Below, piece by piece: positions 18,031 through 27,089 of a stretch of 64,000 nt of DNA. Under the pieces are notes generated by a model. It was given only the letters and a program-made list of their open reading frames with translations. It ran no database searches and was not told the DNA's origin. The position numbers and the translations under genes are program-made. The DNA lies in contig JAFWFV010000026.1 in the NCBI GenBank assembly GCA_017515465.1, positions 16,173 to 80,172 of the forward strand, read 5' to 3'. The stretch is from Clostridiales bacterium. Its GTDB lineage: Bacteria; Bacillota; Clostridia; Saccharofermentanales; Saccharofermentanaceae. The stretch's first letter is position 1, and each line of letters starts with the position of its first letter.

Positions 18031-19917
18031 ATGAATCCCGATATCAATTCCAAGATCGAGCCTTATGATATCAGAGGGAAGGGTATAGCTGAGCTGATAT
18101 CCGCCCTCGAGCATAAGAGCATAGTTTTGAGCGTTCTCCGCTTTGTTTCGTTCATCCTGATACTGGCAGGGGCAGCTCTCGGATATTTCCAGGACAGCAT
18201 CATCTTTTATATAGCATCAGGTCTGTTCCTGGCTGCATTTATCGTGCTTTGCGTCATCCATTCCAAAGTAACTGAATATCTCAGGTATTCCAGTGTTTTA
18301 TACTCCGTCAATTCCCAGTATATCTGCAGGATCACAGGTGACTTCGAAGGCCTTTTCCAGTCAGGGATCGAAGATGTAAAAAAGCCCGATGAAAAGGCTC
18401 TGTATGCATCTGCTTTCTGCGGCGATGAATTCGTGGTCCACGATCATGATTACTGCGATGATCTGGACATATTCGGCAAGAAATCCATATATTCCCTGAT
18501 CAATGTCTGCGAGACTGTCATGGGCAGAAAGAGACTGGCACATAAGCTGCTCTACGATCACGTGGAGGATAACCCTGCTGCCAGCATCGGAATGACCCAG
18601 GAGGCAGTAAAGGAACTGAGCTCAGACAGTGACTTTCTCCAGGAATTCCAGACAATAGCAAGGCGGGGAAGCCTCAAGATAAGTGACGAAGACATAAGGA
18701 CCCTCTTTGCAGGGTATAAGGACAATAAAAAGAACTATAAGCCCGTTTATATCCTGCTGCCTCTGCTGTGGCTCATACCGGTGATCATGATGTTCATCGA
18801 TGTCAGCTATGTGAGAACTGCAGTGATGGGCGTCATGGTTGTAAACCTGATATGCTGGGGCATAGGCCTGGCCAGGAACAAGGCTCTCCTGCCGTCTGGA
18901 TATTCCATACGCAAGTGCAATTCCCTCTGCGAATTATATGAGACTTTGGAATCTGCGGAATTCAAGTCTGAGTACCTCTCCGGACTCGTTTCCTGCGGCA
19001 GCAAAGTTGCAGTATCTTCGCTCCTTAAGGAGCTTAAGACTATCCTGACTATATCCGATCTGAGGAGCCAGCCTTTGTTCGCGCTCCTTCTGAACCTGAT
19101 ATTCCCTCTGGATCATCTGATCATCGATCTGATGAGCGGATGGAACAGAAAGCATGGGGAGCTGATCCCGAAGGTTCTTGATAACACAGGTGAGATCGAA
19201 GCTCTGATGAGCCTGGCACAGATTGCATATACAGCCGACGAATGCGTATATCCGGATCTGACCGGCAGCGGCGCACCTGCGGACAATGCTTATTTCTGCG
19301 GTGAGAACATCTGCCATCCCTTGCTCTATCCTGAGACCAGGGTATCTAATTCCGTAGTTCTCGATTCCAACATAGCCCTGATAACGGGCTCTAACATGTC
19401 AGGTAAGACCACATTGATCAGAACGGTAGGCATATGCTGCCTCTTGGCATACATGGGAGGTCCTGTTCCTGCATCAAAGCTCACCCTTGGCAGGATGAGG
19501 ATCATGTCCTCCATGCGAATCGTTGACAGCATCGAAGAGAATATGAGTACCTTCAAGGCTGAACTGGTCAGGATCTCAGGCATTATCGAAGCCGGAAAGA
19601 GCGATGAAGCACTGCTCTTCCTCATTGATGAGATATTCAGGGGAACGAACTCTGACGACAGGACTGCAGGCGCCTATACTGTCCTGTCAAATCTGTCCAG
19701 GCCCCATATCTGCGGCATGATGACCACACATGATTATTCTCTTGTTGACAAGACGGAGAATAAGCTTAAAAATATTGTTTACTATTACTTCAGCGAGAAA
19801 TACGATGATACGGGGATAACCTTTGACTACATGCTCAGACCCGGTATTTCCAGATCATCCAATGCGAAGTATCTTATGAAACTGGTGGGTATTGATAAAG
19901 GAGACGACAACGGATGA
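18031..19917 (+). CDS. Membrane-associated MutS-family ATPase
   Basis: 628 residues. Two hydrophobic pairs are clear: residues ~32-50/56-76 and ~238-257/262-282. The C-terminal part is a MutS-type ABC ATPase with Walker A GSNMSGKTT (453-461), the MutS signature region SMRIVDSIEENMSTFKAEL and Walker B LLFLIDEIFRGTNSDDR (528-). There is no mismatch-recognition domain I and no Smr nuclease domain. It is related to the MutS-like proteins annotated as mismatch repair ATPase in Clostridia and Bacteroidetes, but the transmembrane segments make canonical mismatch repair unlikely. It overlaps lysA by 4 nt (ATGA), so the two are translationally coupled. Confidence 0.82.
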   Translation: MNPDINSKIEPYDIRGKGIAELISALEHKSIVLSVLRFVSFILILAGAALGYFQDSIIFYIASGLFLAAFIVLCVIHSKVTEYLRYSSVLYSVNSQYICRITGDFEGLFQSGIEDVKKPDEKALYASAFCGDEFVVHDHDYCDDLDIFGKKSIYSLINVCETVMGRKRLAHKLLYDHVEDNPAASIGMTQEAVKELSSDSDFLQEFQTIARRGSLKISDEDIRTLFAGYKDNKKNYKPVYILLPLLWLIPVIMMFIDVSYVRTAVMGVMVVNLICWGIGLARNKALLPSGYSIRKCNSLCELYETLESAEFKSEYLSGLVSCGSKVAVSSLLKELKTILTISDLRSQPLFALLLNLIFPLDHLIIDLMSGWNRKHGELIPKVLDNTGEIEALMSLAQIAYTADECVYPDLTGSGAPADNAYFCGENICHPLLYPETRVSNSVVLDSNIALITGSNMSGKTTLIRTVGICCLLAYMGGPVPASKLTLGRMRIMSSMRIVDSIEENMSTFKAELVRISGIIEAGKSDEALLFLIDEIFRGTNSDDRTAGAYTVLSNLSRPHICGMMTTHDYSLVDKTENKLKNIVYYYFSEKYDDTGITFDYMLRPGISRSSNAKYLMKLVGIDKGDDNG

Positions 19918-21158
19918 GATCATTCATTGAAAAGACAGCATTTTTCGGCAACACTAGCGCAGAGCGTCTGATGGCAGAATATGGCAGTCCTCTGTACGTA
20001 TATAACGAGAATATCATCAGGAATAACCTTAAGACACTGTCCGGTCTCATAACCAAGTATCCTTATGTTACCAACTACTCGATGAAGGCTAATTCCAACA
20101 TGACCCTTCTCAAGATAGCACTCGAGGAAGGGATCAACGCTGATGCAATGAGTGAAGGTGAGATGAGGCTTCTGCTCAAGGCAGGATTCCCCTCTGACAG
20201 GATCTTTTTTGTTCCGAATAACGTTTCTGCAGATGAACTCAGATTTGCGATCGAAAACAACATCATGACCAGTCTCGACAGCATAGATCAGCTGGATCTT
20301 TACGGACAGCTCAATCCAGGCGGCAGGTGTGCAGTCAGGCTCAATCCCGGGGTAGGGGCAGGTCACCATGAAAAGGTAGTAACGGCAGGCAAGAATACCA
20401 AGTTCGCCATCACTGACGACCAGCTGGATGAGCTCTTTGCCACTGCAAAGAAACATGATCTCACCACAGCAGGAATAAATCAGCACATCGGATCGCTCTT
20501 TATGGATCCCGAGCCCTTCCTGGCATCTGTCAGGAATCTCATCAACATGGCCGTCAGGTTCGACAAGCTGGATTTCATCGATTTCGGCGGCGGATACGGA
20601 GTTCCTTACCATAAGGTCTCTGAGGATGAGCAGCCTTTTGATTTCGTGACTTTCGAGAAGAAGTTTGAACAGCTCCTGGATGAGGCCGTTTTCAAGCTCG
20701 GATATACACCCCTGTTCAAGACTGAGCCCGGCAGATTTGCATTCTGCGAGGGCGGTGTCCTGCTGGGCAGGGTTCATGCTGTAAAGAACAATGCAGACAA
20801 GAGATTTGCAGGCACGGATATCGGAATGAACATCCTGGCGCGTCCCACTCTGTACGGATCCTGGCATGATGTTGAAGTCATCCACGATGACCGGGTTACT
20901 ACTGATTCCCCCGAGGTTATATCTGTTGTGGGCAATATCTGTGAGACGGGCGATATCATTGCAAAGGAGAGACTCCTGCCTCACATCGAGACAGGCGATA
21001 TCGTATGCGTTCTCGATGCCGGTGCTTACGGCTACGCCATGGCTTCCAATTATAACTGCAGATTGAGACCTGCTGAGGTATTGATCACCTCCAGCGGTGA
21101 CGCAAAGCTCATCAGGCGTAGAGATACATATGATGATTTGTTCAGAAATCTTCTCTGA
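19914..21158 (+). CDS. lysA: Diaminopimelate decarboxylase
   Basis: 414 residues. PLP-dependent fold III enzyme; the Schiff-base lysine is in NYSMKANSN. The glycine loop FIDFGGGYGVPY, the EPGRFAFCEGG motif, the CETGD motif (a CESGD variant) with the active-site Cys, and the LDAGAYGYAM motif near the C-terminus are all present. It converts meso-diaminopimelate to lysine. The gene is not with other lysine genes and has no lysine riboswitch or T-box in front; it is coupled to the MutS-like gene by a 4-nt overlap. Confidence 0.92.
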   Translation: MRSFIEKTAFFGNTSAERLMAEYGSPLYVYNENIIRNNLKTLSGLITKYPYVTNYSMKANSNMTLLKIALEEGINADAMSEGEMRLLLKAGFPSDRIFFVPNNVSADELRFAIENNIMTSLDSIDQLDLYGQLNPGGRCAVRLNPGVGAGHHEKVVTAGKNTKFAITDDQLDELFATAKKHDLTTAGINQHIGSLFMDPEPFLASVRNLINMAVRFDKLDFIDFGGGYGVPYHKVSEDEQPFDFVTFEKKFEQLLDEAVFKLGYTPLFKTEPGRFAFCEGGVLLGRVHAVKNNADKRFAGTDIGMNILARPTLYGSWHDVEVIHDDRVTTDSPEVISVVGNICETGDIIAKERLLPHIETGDIVCVLDAGAYGYAMASNYNCRLRPAEVLITSSGDAKLIRRRDTYDDLFRNLL

Positions 21159-21215
21159 TAGATAGCTGAAATTTACTCATTTCATACAATTCTGCCACAT
21201 TTTTGTCAAAATTTG

Positions 21216-21244
21216 TTGCCTGAAACAGTAAACTAATCTATAAT
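21216..21244 (+). promoter_or_regulatory. Promoter of the kinase/vWA/PP2C module
   Basis: TTGCCT (21216-21221), 17-nt spacer, TATAAT (21239-21244), 28 nt before the kinase ATG. The surrounding gap 21159-21272 is AT-rich and separates this module from lysA. This is one of the better promoters in the window. Confidence 0.65.
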
Positions 21245-21272
21245 AAATAATTATTATTAGATTGGTGATACT

Positions 21273-23039
21273 ATGTCTTTGGAATTGTTGAGCGATTATA
21301 AGAATCTTATAATTGATTACTCTGTCGTCAGGGAGTTTGGCGGTACTTCCGTCTTCTTCGAACTGATGGACCGCTTGGCAACCAACGGACAGGACGTATA
21401 TGTCAGCTCCGCATTTAAGCTCCTGCATTACTGTCTAATCCATCAGGCTGACTCAAAGGATGATGCTGCTGCATCAGCAATGAAGGAACTGTGTTCCATA
21501 CTCCTTCCGCTGCATAAGCTGCATTCAGTCCAGACAACAGATACATGTGAATTCATCAAGGCGATAGCTCCCATCGGGAATTGCTGCATCACACTTGCCG
21601 CTAACGGCATCTTTTATAAGAGACTGTGTGAGAAGAGACCTGCGTTCGATTGTGACATTTATGTTCTCTCATCCGCAGGAGGCAGCCTCTATCACGGCTC
21701 TGAGGAATTCTACAATGGTAATCCTTTCCCCGCGGTCAGCCCCATAGCTCTTAAGAAGACCTATCTCGATGCTGACGCCTTCTGTAATGTCGGTGACAAG
21801 GTCGTATGCGGCAATCAGAAGGTCCTCGAGCTGACCAAGAGGATCAGTTCCGGTGCCGAGGGTATGGTATTCCTTACTGATAACAAGCTCAAGGTAGCCA
21901 AGATCTACCACAGAGGCGTCATCACGCCCCTCCGCTGGAGCAAGCTTACCAAGATGGTCTCAATGGGCATCAAGAGCGCAGGCATCTGTTGGCCTCAGGA
22001 TCTGATCTTCTTTAAGGGGATCCCCGTCGGCTATACAATGTATCTCGGCAAGGGCAAGACATTAGGCAACGTCTTTGACGGACCTGATGCCATGATCAAC
22101 AACTTCCCCGAATGGAAGAGGGAGGATGTAGCTGCAACGCTCATCAACCTGATCGAGAAATACCTCTATCTCCACATGCATAATATCGTTGCAGGAGATA
22201 TCCAGCTCAAGAACGCTCTGCTCTATTCAACTTCTGCAGTCTATCTCATTGACATGGACTCTGTTCAGGTTGGAAACCTGCCCTGTCCCGTCGGTACTGA
22301 GGAATTCACTGATCCCAGGCTCTGGGGCAGGGATTTCGCAGGCTTTGTCAGGGAACTGGAGGATGAGGATTACTCGATCGCGATGCTCGTATTCTCAGCG
22401 TTGTTCTGCGGCCTTCATCCCTACGCGACACGTAACGGCGCAGAGACCTTGCGTGAGGAGATCCTGGAAAAGAATTTCCCTTATACCCTGGATAACAGCG
22501 ATGAGGAGCATATCCCGAGAGGCGGATATAATTTCATCTGGCAGTACCTGCCCGAGAAACTCAGGACAATGCTCTACAACACTTTCAAGCTGGGCAGGAG
22601 CTACGAGGCGCTCCAGTGGTACGAAGCAGTTCTCGAGTATAAGGAGGACCTGTCTTCCAGGAAGTACGACGATGAAGAAGCATATAAGGTATTCCCCAAG
22701 ATGGATTACCACGTTACTGCAGAGGCTCAGGAAAAGATGCCCGGTGACAGGAGCCAGACTGCTCCCGGTTCCAGGAAGAGATTCTCATCCCTTGCTGAGG
22801 CTGCCAAGTATTCATCGGCCAATAATCCTTTTGCAAAGGCAGCAAACAGCGATAATCCCGGTCTTAGCGGCAGTGCATTCAGTGCACCATCGGGATTTAC
22901 AAATAATGACAAACCGGTAAACGATGCTCCCAAGGCTCCCTTCGTACCAAAGGCAATGGGTAATGTTCCCCAGAACCAGCCTGACAATACGACTAGCGAC
23001 GAAGAGCAGATCAAGAAAAAGAGATTCGGTCTTTTCTGA
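21273..23039 (+). CDS. PIN-like domain fused to a Ser/Thr kinase-like domain (YegI/TerY-P type)
   Basis: 588 residues. Residues ~1-150 look like a PIN-type nuclease fold: a first strand LIIDYSVV with D15, then helices and a late acidic strand DCDIYVLSS. Residues ~185-470 are a divergent eukaryotic-type kinase: glycine loop ISSGAEGMVF, K210 in KVAKIY, catalytic loop VAGDIQLKN (D309, N314) and LIDMDS (D327) for DFG. The catalytic residues are therefore kept although HRD and DFG are altered. The C-terminal ~110 residues are low-complexity and Asn/Pro-rich. vWA and PP2C genes follow, the composition of the TerY-P triad and of E. coli yegI-yegK-yegL. The PIN call is an inference from pattern. Confidence 0.78.
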   Translation: MSLELLSDYKNLIIDYSVVREFGGTSVFFELMDRLATNGQDVYVSSAFKLLHYCLIHQADSKDDAAASAMKELCSILLPLHKLHSVQTTDTCEFIKAIAPIGNCCITLAANGIFYKRLCEKRPAFDCDIYVLSSAGGSLYHGSEEFYNGNPFPAVSPIALKKTYLDADAFCNVGDKVVCGNQKVLELTKRISSGAEGMVFLTDNKLKVAKIYHRGVITPLRWSKLTKMVSMGIKSAGICWPQDLIFFKGIPVGYTMYLGKGKTLGNVFDGPDAMINNFPEWKREDVAATLINLIEKYLYLHMHNIVAGDIQLKNALLYSTSAVYLIDMDSVQVGNLPCPVGTEEFTDPRLWGRDFAGFVRELEDEDYSIAMLVFSALFCGLHPYATRNGAETLREEILEKNFPYTLDNSDEEHIPRGGYNFIWQYLPEKLRTMLYNTFKLGRSYEALQWYEAVLEYKEDLSSRKYDDEEAYKVFPKMDYHVTAEAQEKMPGDRSQTAPGSRKRFSSLAEAAKYSSANNPFAKAANSDNPGLSGSAFSAPSGFTNNDKPVNDAPKAPFVPKAMGNVPQNQPDNTTSDEEQIKKKRFGLF

Positions 23040-23067
23040 CCATCTATATAACTGAGGAGGTTCACAT

Positions 23068-23802
23068 ATGTCTGAGAATTTCAGTGCTTCGGATTTTGGC
23101 AACAGCACTAAGAGGAGATTGCCTATTTGTTTCTGTCTGGATACGTCCGGATCCATGATGGGTAATCCCATCAAGCAGCTCAACCAGGGCCTGGCCAATT
23201 TCCTTGCATCGATCAAGGCGAATGATGACACGAGATCTGCAACTGATATATCGATAATCACATTCGGTTCTTCCGTTGAGATCGTAATGCCTTTCGGTAA
23301 GATCTCCAAGGACAAGACCCTGCCGGAGATCTCAGCCTCAACGACTCTCACACCTATCGGTGAGGGCGTACTTACCGCACTCGAACTTCTGGATATGCGT
23401 AAGAAGGGCTACAAGGAGATGGGTATCAAGTACTATCAGCCCTGGCTCGTAGTCATTACTGACGGTGCTCCCCAGGGTCCCAATGCCATGGCAAACTATG
23501 AGACGGCCGTAAAGGCATGTAACGAACTGGAGCAGAACGATAAGCTCGTTGTTTTCAACATCGGTGTTGGTAACGGCGTTGACTTTGACCTGCTCAAGAA
23601 ACTCTCGGTCAAGAGGCCCGAACCGATCTCCGTAAACTCAGCTGACTTCGGCAAGCTCTTTGAATTCCTCGGATCATCCAGCTCATCTGTCGTATCCTCA
23701 GGTATGAATGATGATGCTCTCTACAACATCTCGACCGAACCCGAAGGTGAATCAGTAGGTGTAGATGATTTCTTCAGCTTTGTTGAGGAAGAAGGACAAT
23801 GA
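23068..23802 (+). CDS. TerY-like von Willebrand factor A domain protein
   Basis: 244 residues with a strong GAGGAGG ribosome binding site at 23053-23059. The whole chain is one vWA domain with a complete MIDAS: D25-x-S27-x-S29 in FCLDTSGSMMG, the threonine in TTLTPIGEG and the aspartate in VITDGAPQG. It corresponds to TerY/YegL. In TerY-P triads this protein is thought to be a phospho-dependent scaffold between the kinase and the phosphatase. It overlaps the PP2C gene by 4 nt. Confidence 0.88.
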   Translation: MSENFSASDFGNSTKRRLPICFCLDTSGSMMGNPIKQLNQGLANFLASIKANDDTRSATDISIITFGSSVEIVMPFGKISKDKTLPEISASTTLTPIGEGVLTALELLDMRKKGYKEMGIKYYQPWLVVITDGAPQGPNAMANYETAVKACNELEQNDKLVVFNIGVGNGVDFDLLKKLSVKRPEPISVNSADFGKLFEFLGSSSSSVVSSGMNDDALYNISTEPEGESVGVDDFFSFVEEEGQ

Positions 23803-24893
23803 GCATAACCGTCGGTTCAGTAACTATCATCGGTCAGAAGCACACCAACAGAGGCGTGCCCTGTGAGGACAACTCCATTGCAGTTGAAAAGAACGGCGTC
23901 AGCTGTGTCGTTGTTGCGGACGGAGCAGGATCCAAGCAGTATACACATGCCAGGTTCGGATCCAAAGCGTGTTGTGAAGCAATATCTGAACTGCTGACCG
24001 AACATTTCGACGCTCTTTATAACGAGAACCGTGATGCAGCCATAAAGAGCCTGATCATTGCCAGGATCCATGTTGCTTTCGCCGACATCATCAAGGAGAT
24101 GGAACTGGAATCCATCGAGCAGCTGTCGTGTACGCTGCTGTTTACTGCAGTCAAGGACAGGAGGGTCATTGCAGGTCATATCGGTGACGGACTTATTGTC
24201 GGGGTAACGACAGACGGTTTAAGCCCGCTTACTATGCCTCAGAACGATCCTGCAGGCCACACGTATTTCGTAACAGCCAATCATGCAGCGGATTACCTCA
24301 GGCTTGTTAAGACCACAACCGATAATCTGCATGCCATATGCCTCATGACAGACGGCGTTCAGGATTCCGTATACGATGAGAATTCCGGTCTGGTCAAGCC
24401 TGTTGTAGCCAGGATGGCAGAGACATTTTCATCCGGCAGGGAGTCAGGTGAAAATGAGATCAGGTCTATCCTGGAGAAGTTCATCGTAGGAGCCAGCAAC
24501 ACCAGCGATGATTCGTCCTTCGGTGTTCTCTATCTCGACGGAACCAAGGCTCCTGATTCATCCAAGCTCGCAGGAGCAGCAGATGCATTCCCGCGCTCTG
24601 AGGATACGTTCAAGAAACTTCAGGAGGAACTGGTTCCCCAGGTCAAGAAGGCCAGGGACATAATCGTGGATGCGCACATCCACAAGGAGATCAATCCTTC
24701 TGAAAATGAAGAGGATCATGTTGCCAAGGGCAAGGCAGCAGAAAACGAACAGCAGGCTACAGAGACAGAGAGCCTTGTTGAAGACATTAAGGCGGCAGCC
24801 ATGAAGAAGTCCAGATTGTATCTGGCGATCGTGGTTGCTGAACTGATCGCGATCATCGGTCTCATCGCAGTACTGATCTTCGCAAACAGATAA
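23799..24893 (+). CDS. PP2C-family protein phosphatase with C-terminal membrane anchor (YegK/PphC-like)
   Basis: 364 residues. PP2C metal sites are visible: CEDNSIAV (D24), VVADGAGS (D41), HIGDGLIVG, MTDGVQDS and SDDSSFGVLY. After the phosphatase (~1-255) comes a charged helical linker and one C-terminal membrane helix (~residues 341-361), so the catalytic domain should hang from the inner face of the membrane. The E. coli relative PphC removes phosphate from the kinase YegI; the same pairing is expected here. Coupled to the vWA gene by the ATGA overlap. Confidence 0.87.
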   Translation: MSITVGSVTIIGQKHTNRGVPCEDNSIAVEKNGVSCVVVADGAGSKQYTHARFGSKACCEAISELLTEHFDALYNENRDAAIKSLIIARIHVAFADIIKEMELESIEQLSCTLLFTAVKDRRVIAGHIGDGLIVGVTTDGLSPLTMPQNDPAGHTYFVTANHAADYLRLVKTTTDNLHAICLMTDGVQDSVYDENSGLVKPVVARMAETFSSGRESGENEIRSILEKFIVGASNTSDDSSFGVLYLDGTKAPDSSKLAGAADAFPRSEDTFKKLQEELVPQVKKARDIIVDAHIHKEINPSENEEDHVAKGKAAENEQQATETESLVEDIKAAAMKKSRLYLAIVVAELIAIIGLIAVLIFANR

Positions 24894-24906
24894 AGGGGGA
24901 ATAATT

Positions 24907-25632
24907 ATGGAGGAAAATGAACGCAAGTATGTGATACTTCCGGGAGTTCAGGTTCCCGACATGAAGACCATGAAGGAGGCATCATCTGATTTCAGTGAGC
25001 CCGGTGTCGGAGAGATAGAGATCCAGATGCCGCGTACTTTTGATACTCCTGCAGAGGAAAAGAGACTCACACCAGATGAGATCAAGAGACTCCAGTCTCT
25101 CGGTGAGGAAGTTGCCGAGAATGAGGAGAGGATCGCCGAAGAGAGCAAGAGAAAGATGGAAGCAATAATGAGAAGTGCGGTAACGCAGTCTGCTTCCATG
25201 GATGATCTCCGTAAGACTGCCACACAGATCGCCAGTGAGGAGAAACTCGCTGAGATCGAACAGCGTCAGAAGGAAGAGGAGGCAAAGCAGGCAGAGGAAG
25301 CTGAAAAGCAGAAGATGCGTGAGGAACGCCGTGCAATGCAGAAGAAGCAGCTTGAAGAGGCCAAGGCAAGAGCAGAAAAGCGTGCTGAGGAGGCTGCAAG
25401 TGAGCCTGTTTCTGAACCTGAAACAACGGATGCACCTGAGGCTGTTCCTGAGACGGAACAGGAACCTGCACCTGCAGAGGAGCCTGCACCTGCTCCAGAA
25501 CCTGCTCCCGTACCCGAGCCTGTTCAGCCTGTAGCAGAAGCTGCTGTTGATACTGACATTGATTCTACAGGCGTCATCTCCAGTGATGAAGAGACATTTG
25601 AGGATTTCGGTGAATTCCTCGACGATAACTGA
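24907..25632 (+). CDS. Coiled-coil, Glu/Pro/Ala-rich protein of the TerY-P-like module
   Basis: 241 residues, GGGGG ribosome binding site, 13 nt behind the phosphatase. Residues ~50-160 form a long charged helix rich in Glu, Lys and Arg (probable coiled coil). Residues ~165-205 are a Pro/Glu/Ala tract with EPAPAPEP-type repeats, and the end is acidic with Thr and Ser (TGVISSDEETFEDFGEFLDDN in part), resembling a phospho-acceptor tail of FHA-ligand type. No known domain is recognised. Position suggests it is a substrate or scaffold of the kinase-phosphatase pair; this is inference. Confidence 0.7.
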   Translation: MEENERKYVILPGVQVPDMKTMKEASSDFSEPGVGEIEIQMPRTFDTPAEEKRLTPDEIKRLQSLGEEVAENEERIAEESKRKMEAIMRSAVTQSASMDDLRKTATQIASEEKLAEIEQRQKEEEAKQAEEAEKQKMREERRAMQKKQLEEAKARAEKRAEEAASEPVSEPETTDAPEAVPETEQEPAPAEEPAPAPEPAPVPEPVQPVAEAAVDTDIDSTGVISSDEETFEDFGEFLDDN

Positions 25633-25649
25633 TAGAGAAGAGTGATAAT

Positions 25650-27083
25650 ATGCCCGCCAAGAAGAGTAAAGAAGTAAAGAAGTCCAAGGAGATCATTGCA
25701 GATTTCCCCAATATGTACAAGGAAGCCTCCAAGGCAGACCTCAAGTCCTGCATGGACTTTGCCGAAGAATACAAGGCTTTCCTCGACATCTCAAAGACAG
25801 AGCGTGAATTCGTTAAGAACAGCATTCAGGCCTGCGAAGAACTGGGCTTTGTAGACATCGACAAGAAAAAGACGTTAAAAGCAGGAGACAAGGTCTATAA
25901 ATCCGTAAAGGGCAAGGGCCTTGCCTGTGCCGTTATAGGAACTCATCCCTGCAGTGAAGGCTTTAATATCCTGGGAGCTCACGTTGATTCCCCCAGACTG
26001 GATCTGAAGCCCAATCCTCTCTACGAGGACCATGAGACTGTCTATTTCAAGACCCACTACTACGGCGGCATCAAGAAATATCAGTGGACAACTATCCCTC
26101 TGGCGATCCACGGCGTCGTATATACCAGCGAGGGTAAAGAGATCGAGATCAATGTAGGTGAGGGAGAAAATGATCCCGTATTCTACATTACTGACCTGCT
26201 CATCCATCTTGGCAGTGAGCAGATGAGCAAGAAGGGTTCTGAGATCGTAACAGGCGAGGACCTCAATGTTGTGATCGGCGGTATCCCTGTCAGTGACAAG
26301 GATGCAAAAGATCCTTACAAGAAAGCTGTTATGCAGCTGCTTAATGATAAATACGGCATCGTTGAAAAAGACTTTGTTTCTGCTGAACTGGAGATCGTTC
26401 CTGCAGCCAAGGCCAGAGACGTAGGATTTGACAGGTCATATATCGCTGCCTACGGCCATGATGACAAGGTATGTGCATATCCTTCGCTCATGGCTCTGCT
26501 CGCACAGGAAAAGCCCGGCAGGACATGTGTTACCATCCTTACAGATAAGGAAGAGATAGGTTCATATTCCAACTCAGGCGCACAGTCAGCTATCTATGAG
26601 AACTTCCTGATGGAGCTCCTGGCCAAGAACATGGGCGGCATAGACAAGTTCAACATGCTCGTTTACCGCAAGGCTATGGAGAACACCAAGATGCTCTCTA
26701 CTGACGTTACTTCAGGCTACGATCCCAAGTATCCCGGTGCGTATGAGGTCAGGAATACAGCCTTTATGTCCCATGGGATCAAGATCGAAAAATATACCGG
26801 TGCCAGGGGCAAGTCCGGAAGCAGCGAGGCAAATGGTGACTTCGTATCCCAGATCGTTGATATCTTTGCAAAAAACTCCATCCCGTGGCAGACGGGAGAA
26901 CTGGGCAAGATCGATGTGGGCGGTGGCGGAACCATCTCCGCATACATGGCCAAGACAGGCATGGATGTTGTTGACATCGGTATTCCCGTATGGTCCATGC
27001 ATGCTCCCGTTGAGCTTATCTCCAAGATCGACCTTTATTATCTTTATCTTGCTTATAAGGTATTCCTGGAAAACATCAAGTAA
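25650..27083 (+). CDS. apeA: M18-family metalloaminopeptidase
   Basis: 477 residues, the usual length for the family. Zinc ligands can be assigned to H and D of GAHVDSPRLDLKPNPL, E of ILTDKEEIGS with its neighbour, an acidic residue in KMLSTDVTSGYDP, and H of IPVWSMHAPVELIS. The middle GSSEANGDF motif is also typical. M18 enzymes (aspartyl aminopeptidase, yeast Ape1) remove N-terminal residues from peptides in the cytosol. It starts 17 nt after the coiled-coil gene, with only a weak ribosome binding site. Confidence 0.9.
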   Translation: MPAKKSKEVKKSKEIIADFPNMYKEASKADLKSCMDFAEEYKAFLDISKTEREFVKNSIQACEELGFVDIDKKKTLKAGDKVYKSVKGKGLACAVIGTHPCSEGFNILGAHVDSPRLDLKPNPLYEDHETVYFKTHYYGGIKKYQWTTIPLAIHGVVYTSEGKEIEINVGEGENDPVFYITDLLIHLGSEQMSKKGSEIVTGEDLNVVIGGIPVSDKDAKDPYKKAVMQLLNDKYGIVEKDFVSAELEIVPAAKARDVGFDRSYIAAYGHDDKVCAYPSLMALLAQEKPGRTCVTILTDKEEIGSYSNSGAQSAIYENFLMELLAKNMGGIDKFNMLVYRKAMENTKMLSTDVTSGYDPKYPGAYEVRNTAFMSHGIKIEKYTGARGKSGSSEANGDFVSQIVDIFAKNSIPWQTGELGKIDVGGGGTISAYMAKTGMDVVDIGIPVWSMHAPVELISKIDLYYLYLAYKVFLENIK

Positions 27084-27089
27084 TGCTCT

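Noticed and set aside
17757..18053. Overlapping frames in the sirtuin tail on either strand
   Set aside because: Low-complexity codons of the lysine tail keep other frames open; the sirtuin frame explains the sequence.
19920..20984. A 354-codon minus-strand frame
   Set aside because: Antisense shadow of lysA, with a composition explained by the codon use of the coding strand.
21159..21272. A riboswitch or attachment site between lysA and the kinase gene
   Set aside because: Only AT-rich sequence and a promoter are seen; no stable fold, direct repeat or integrase.
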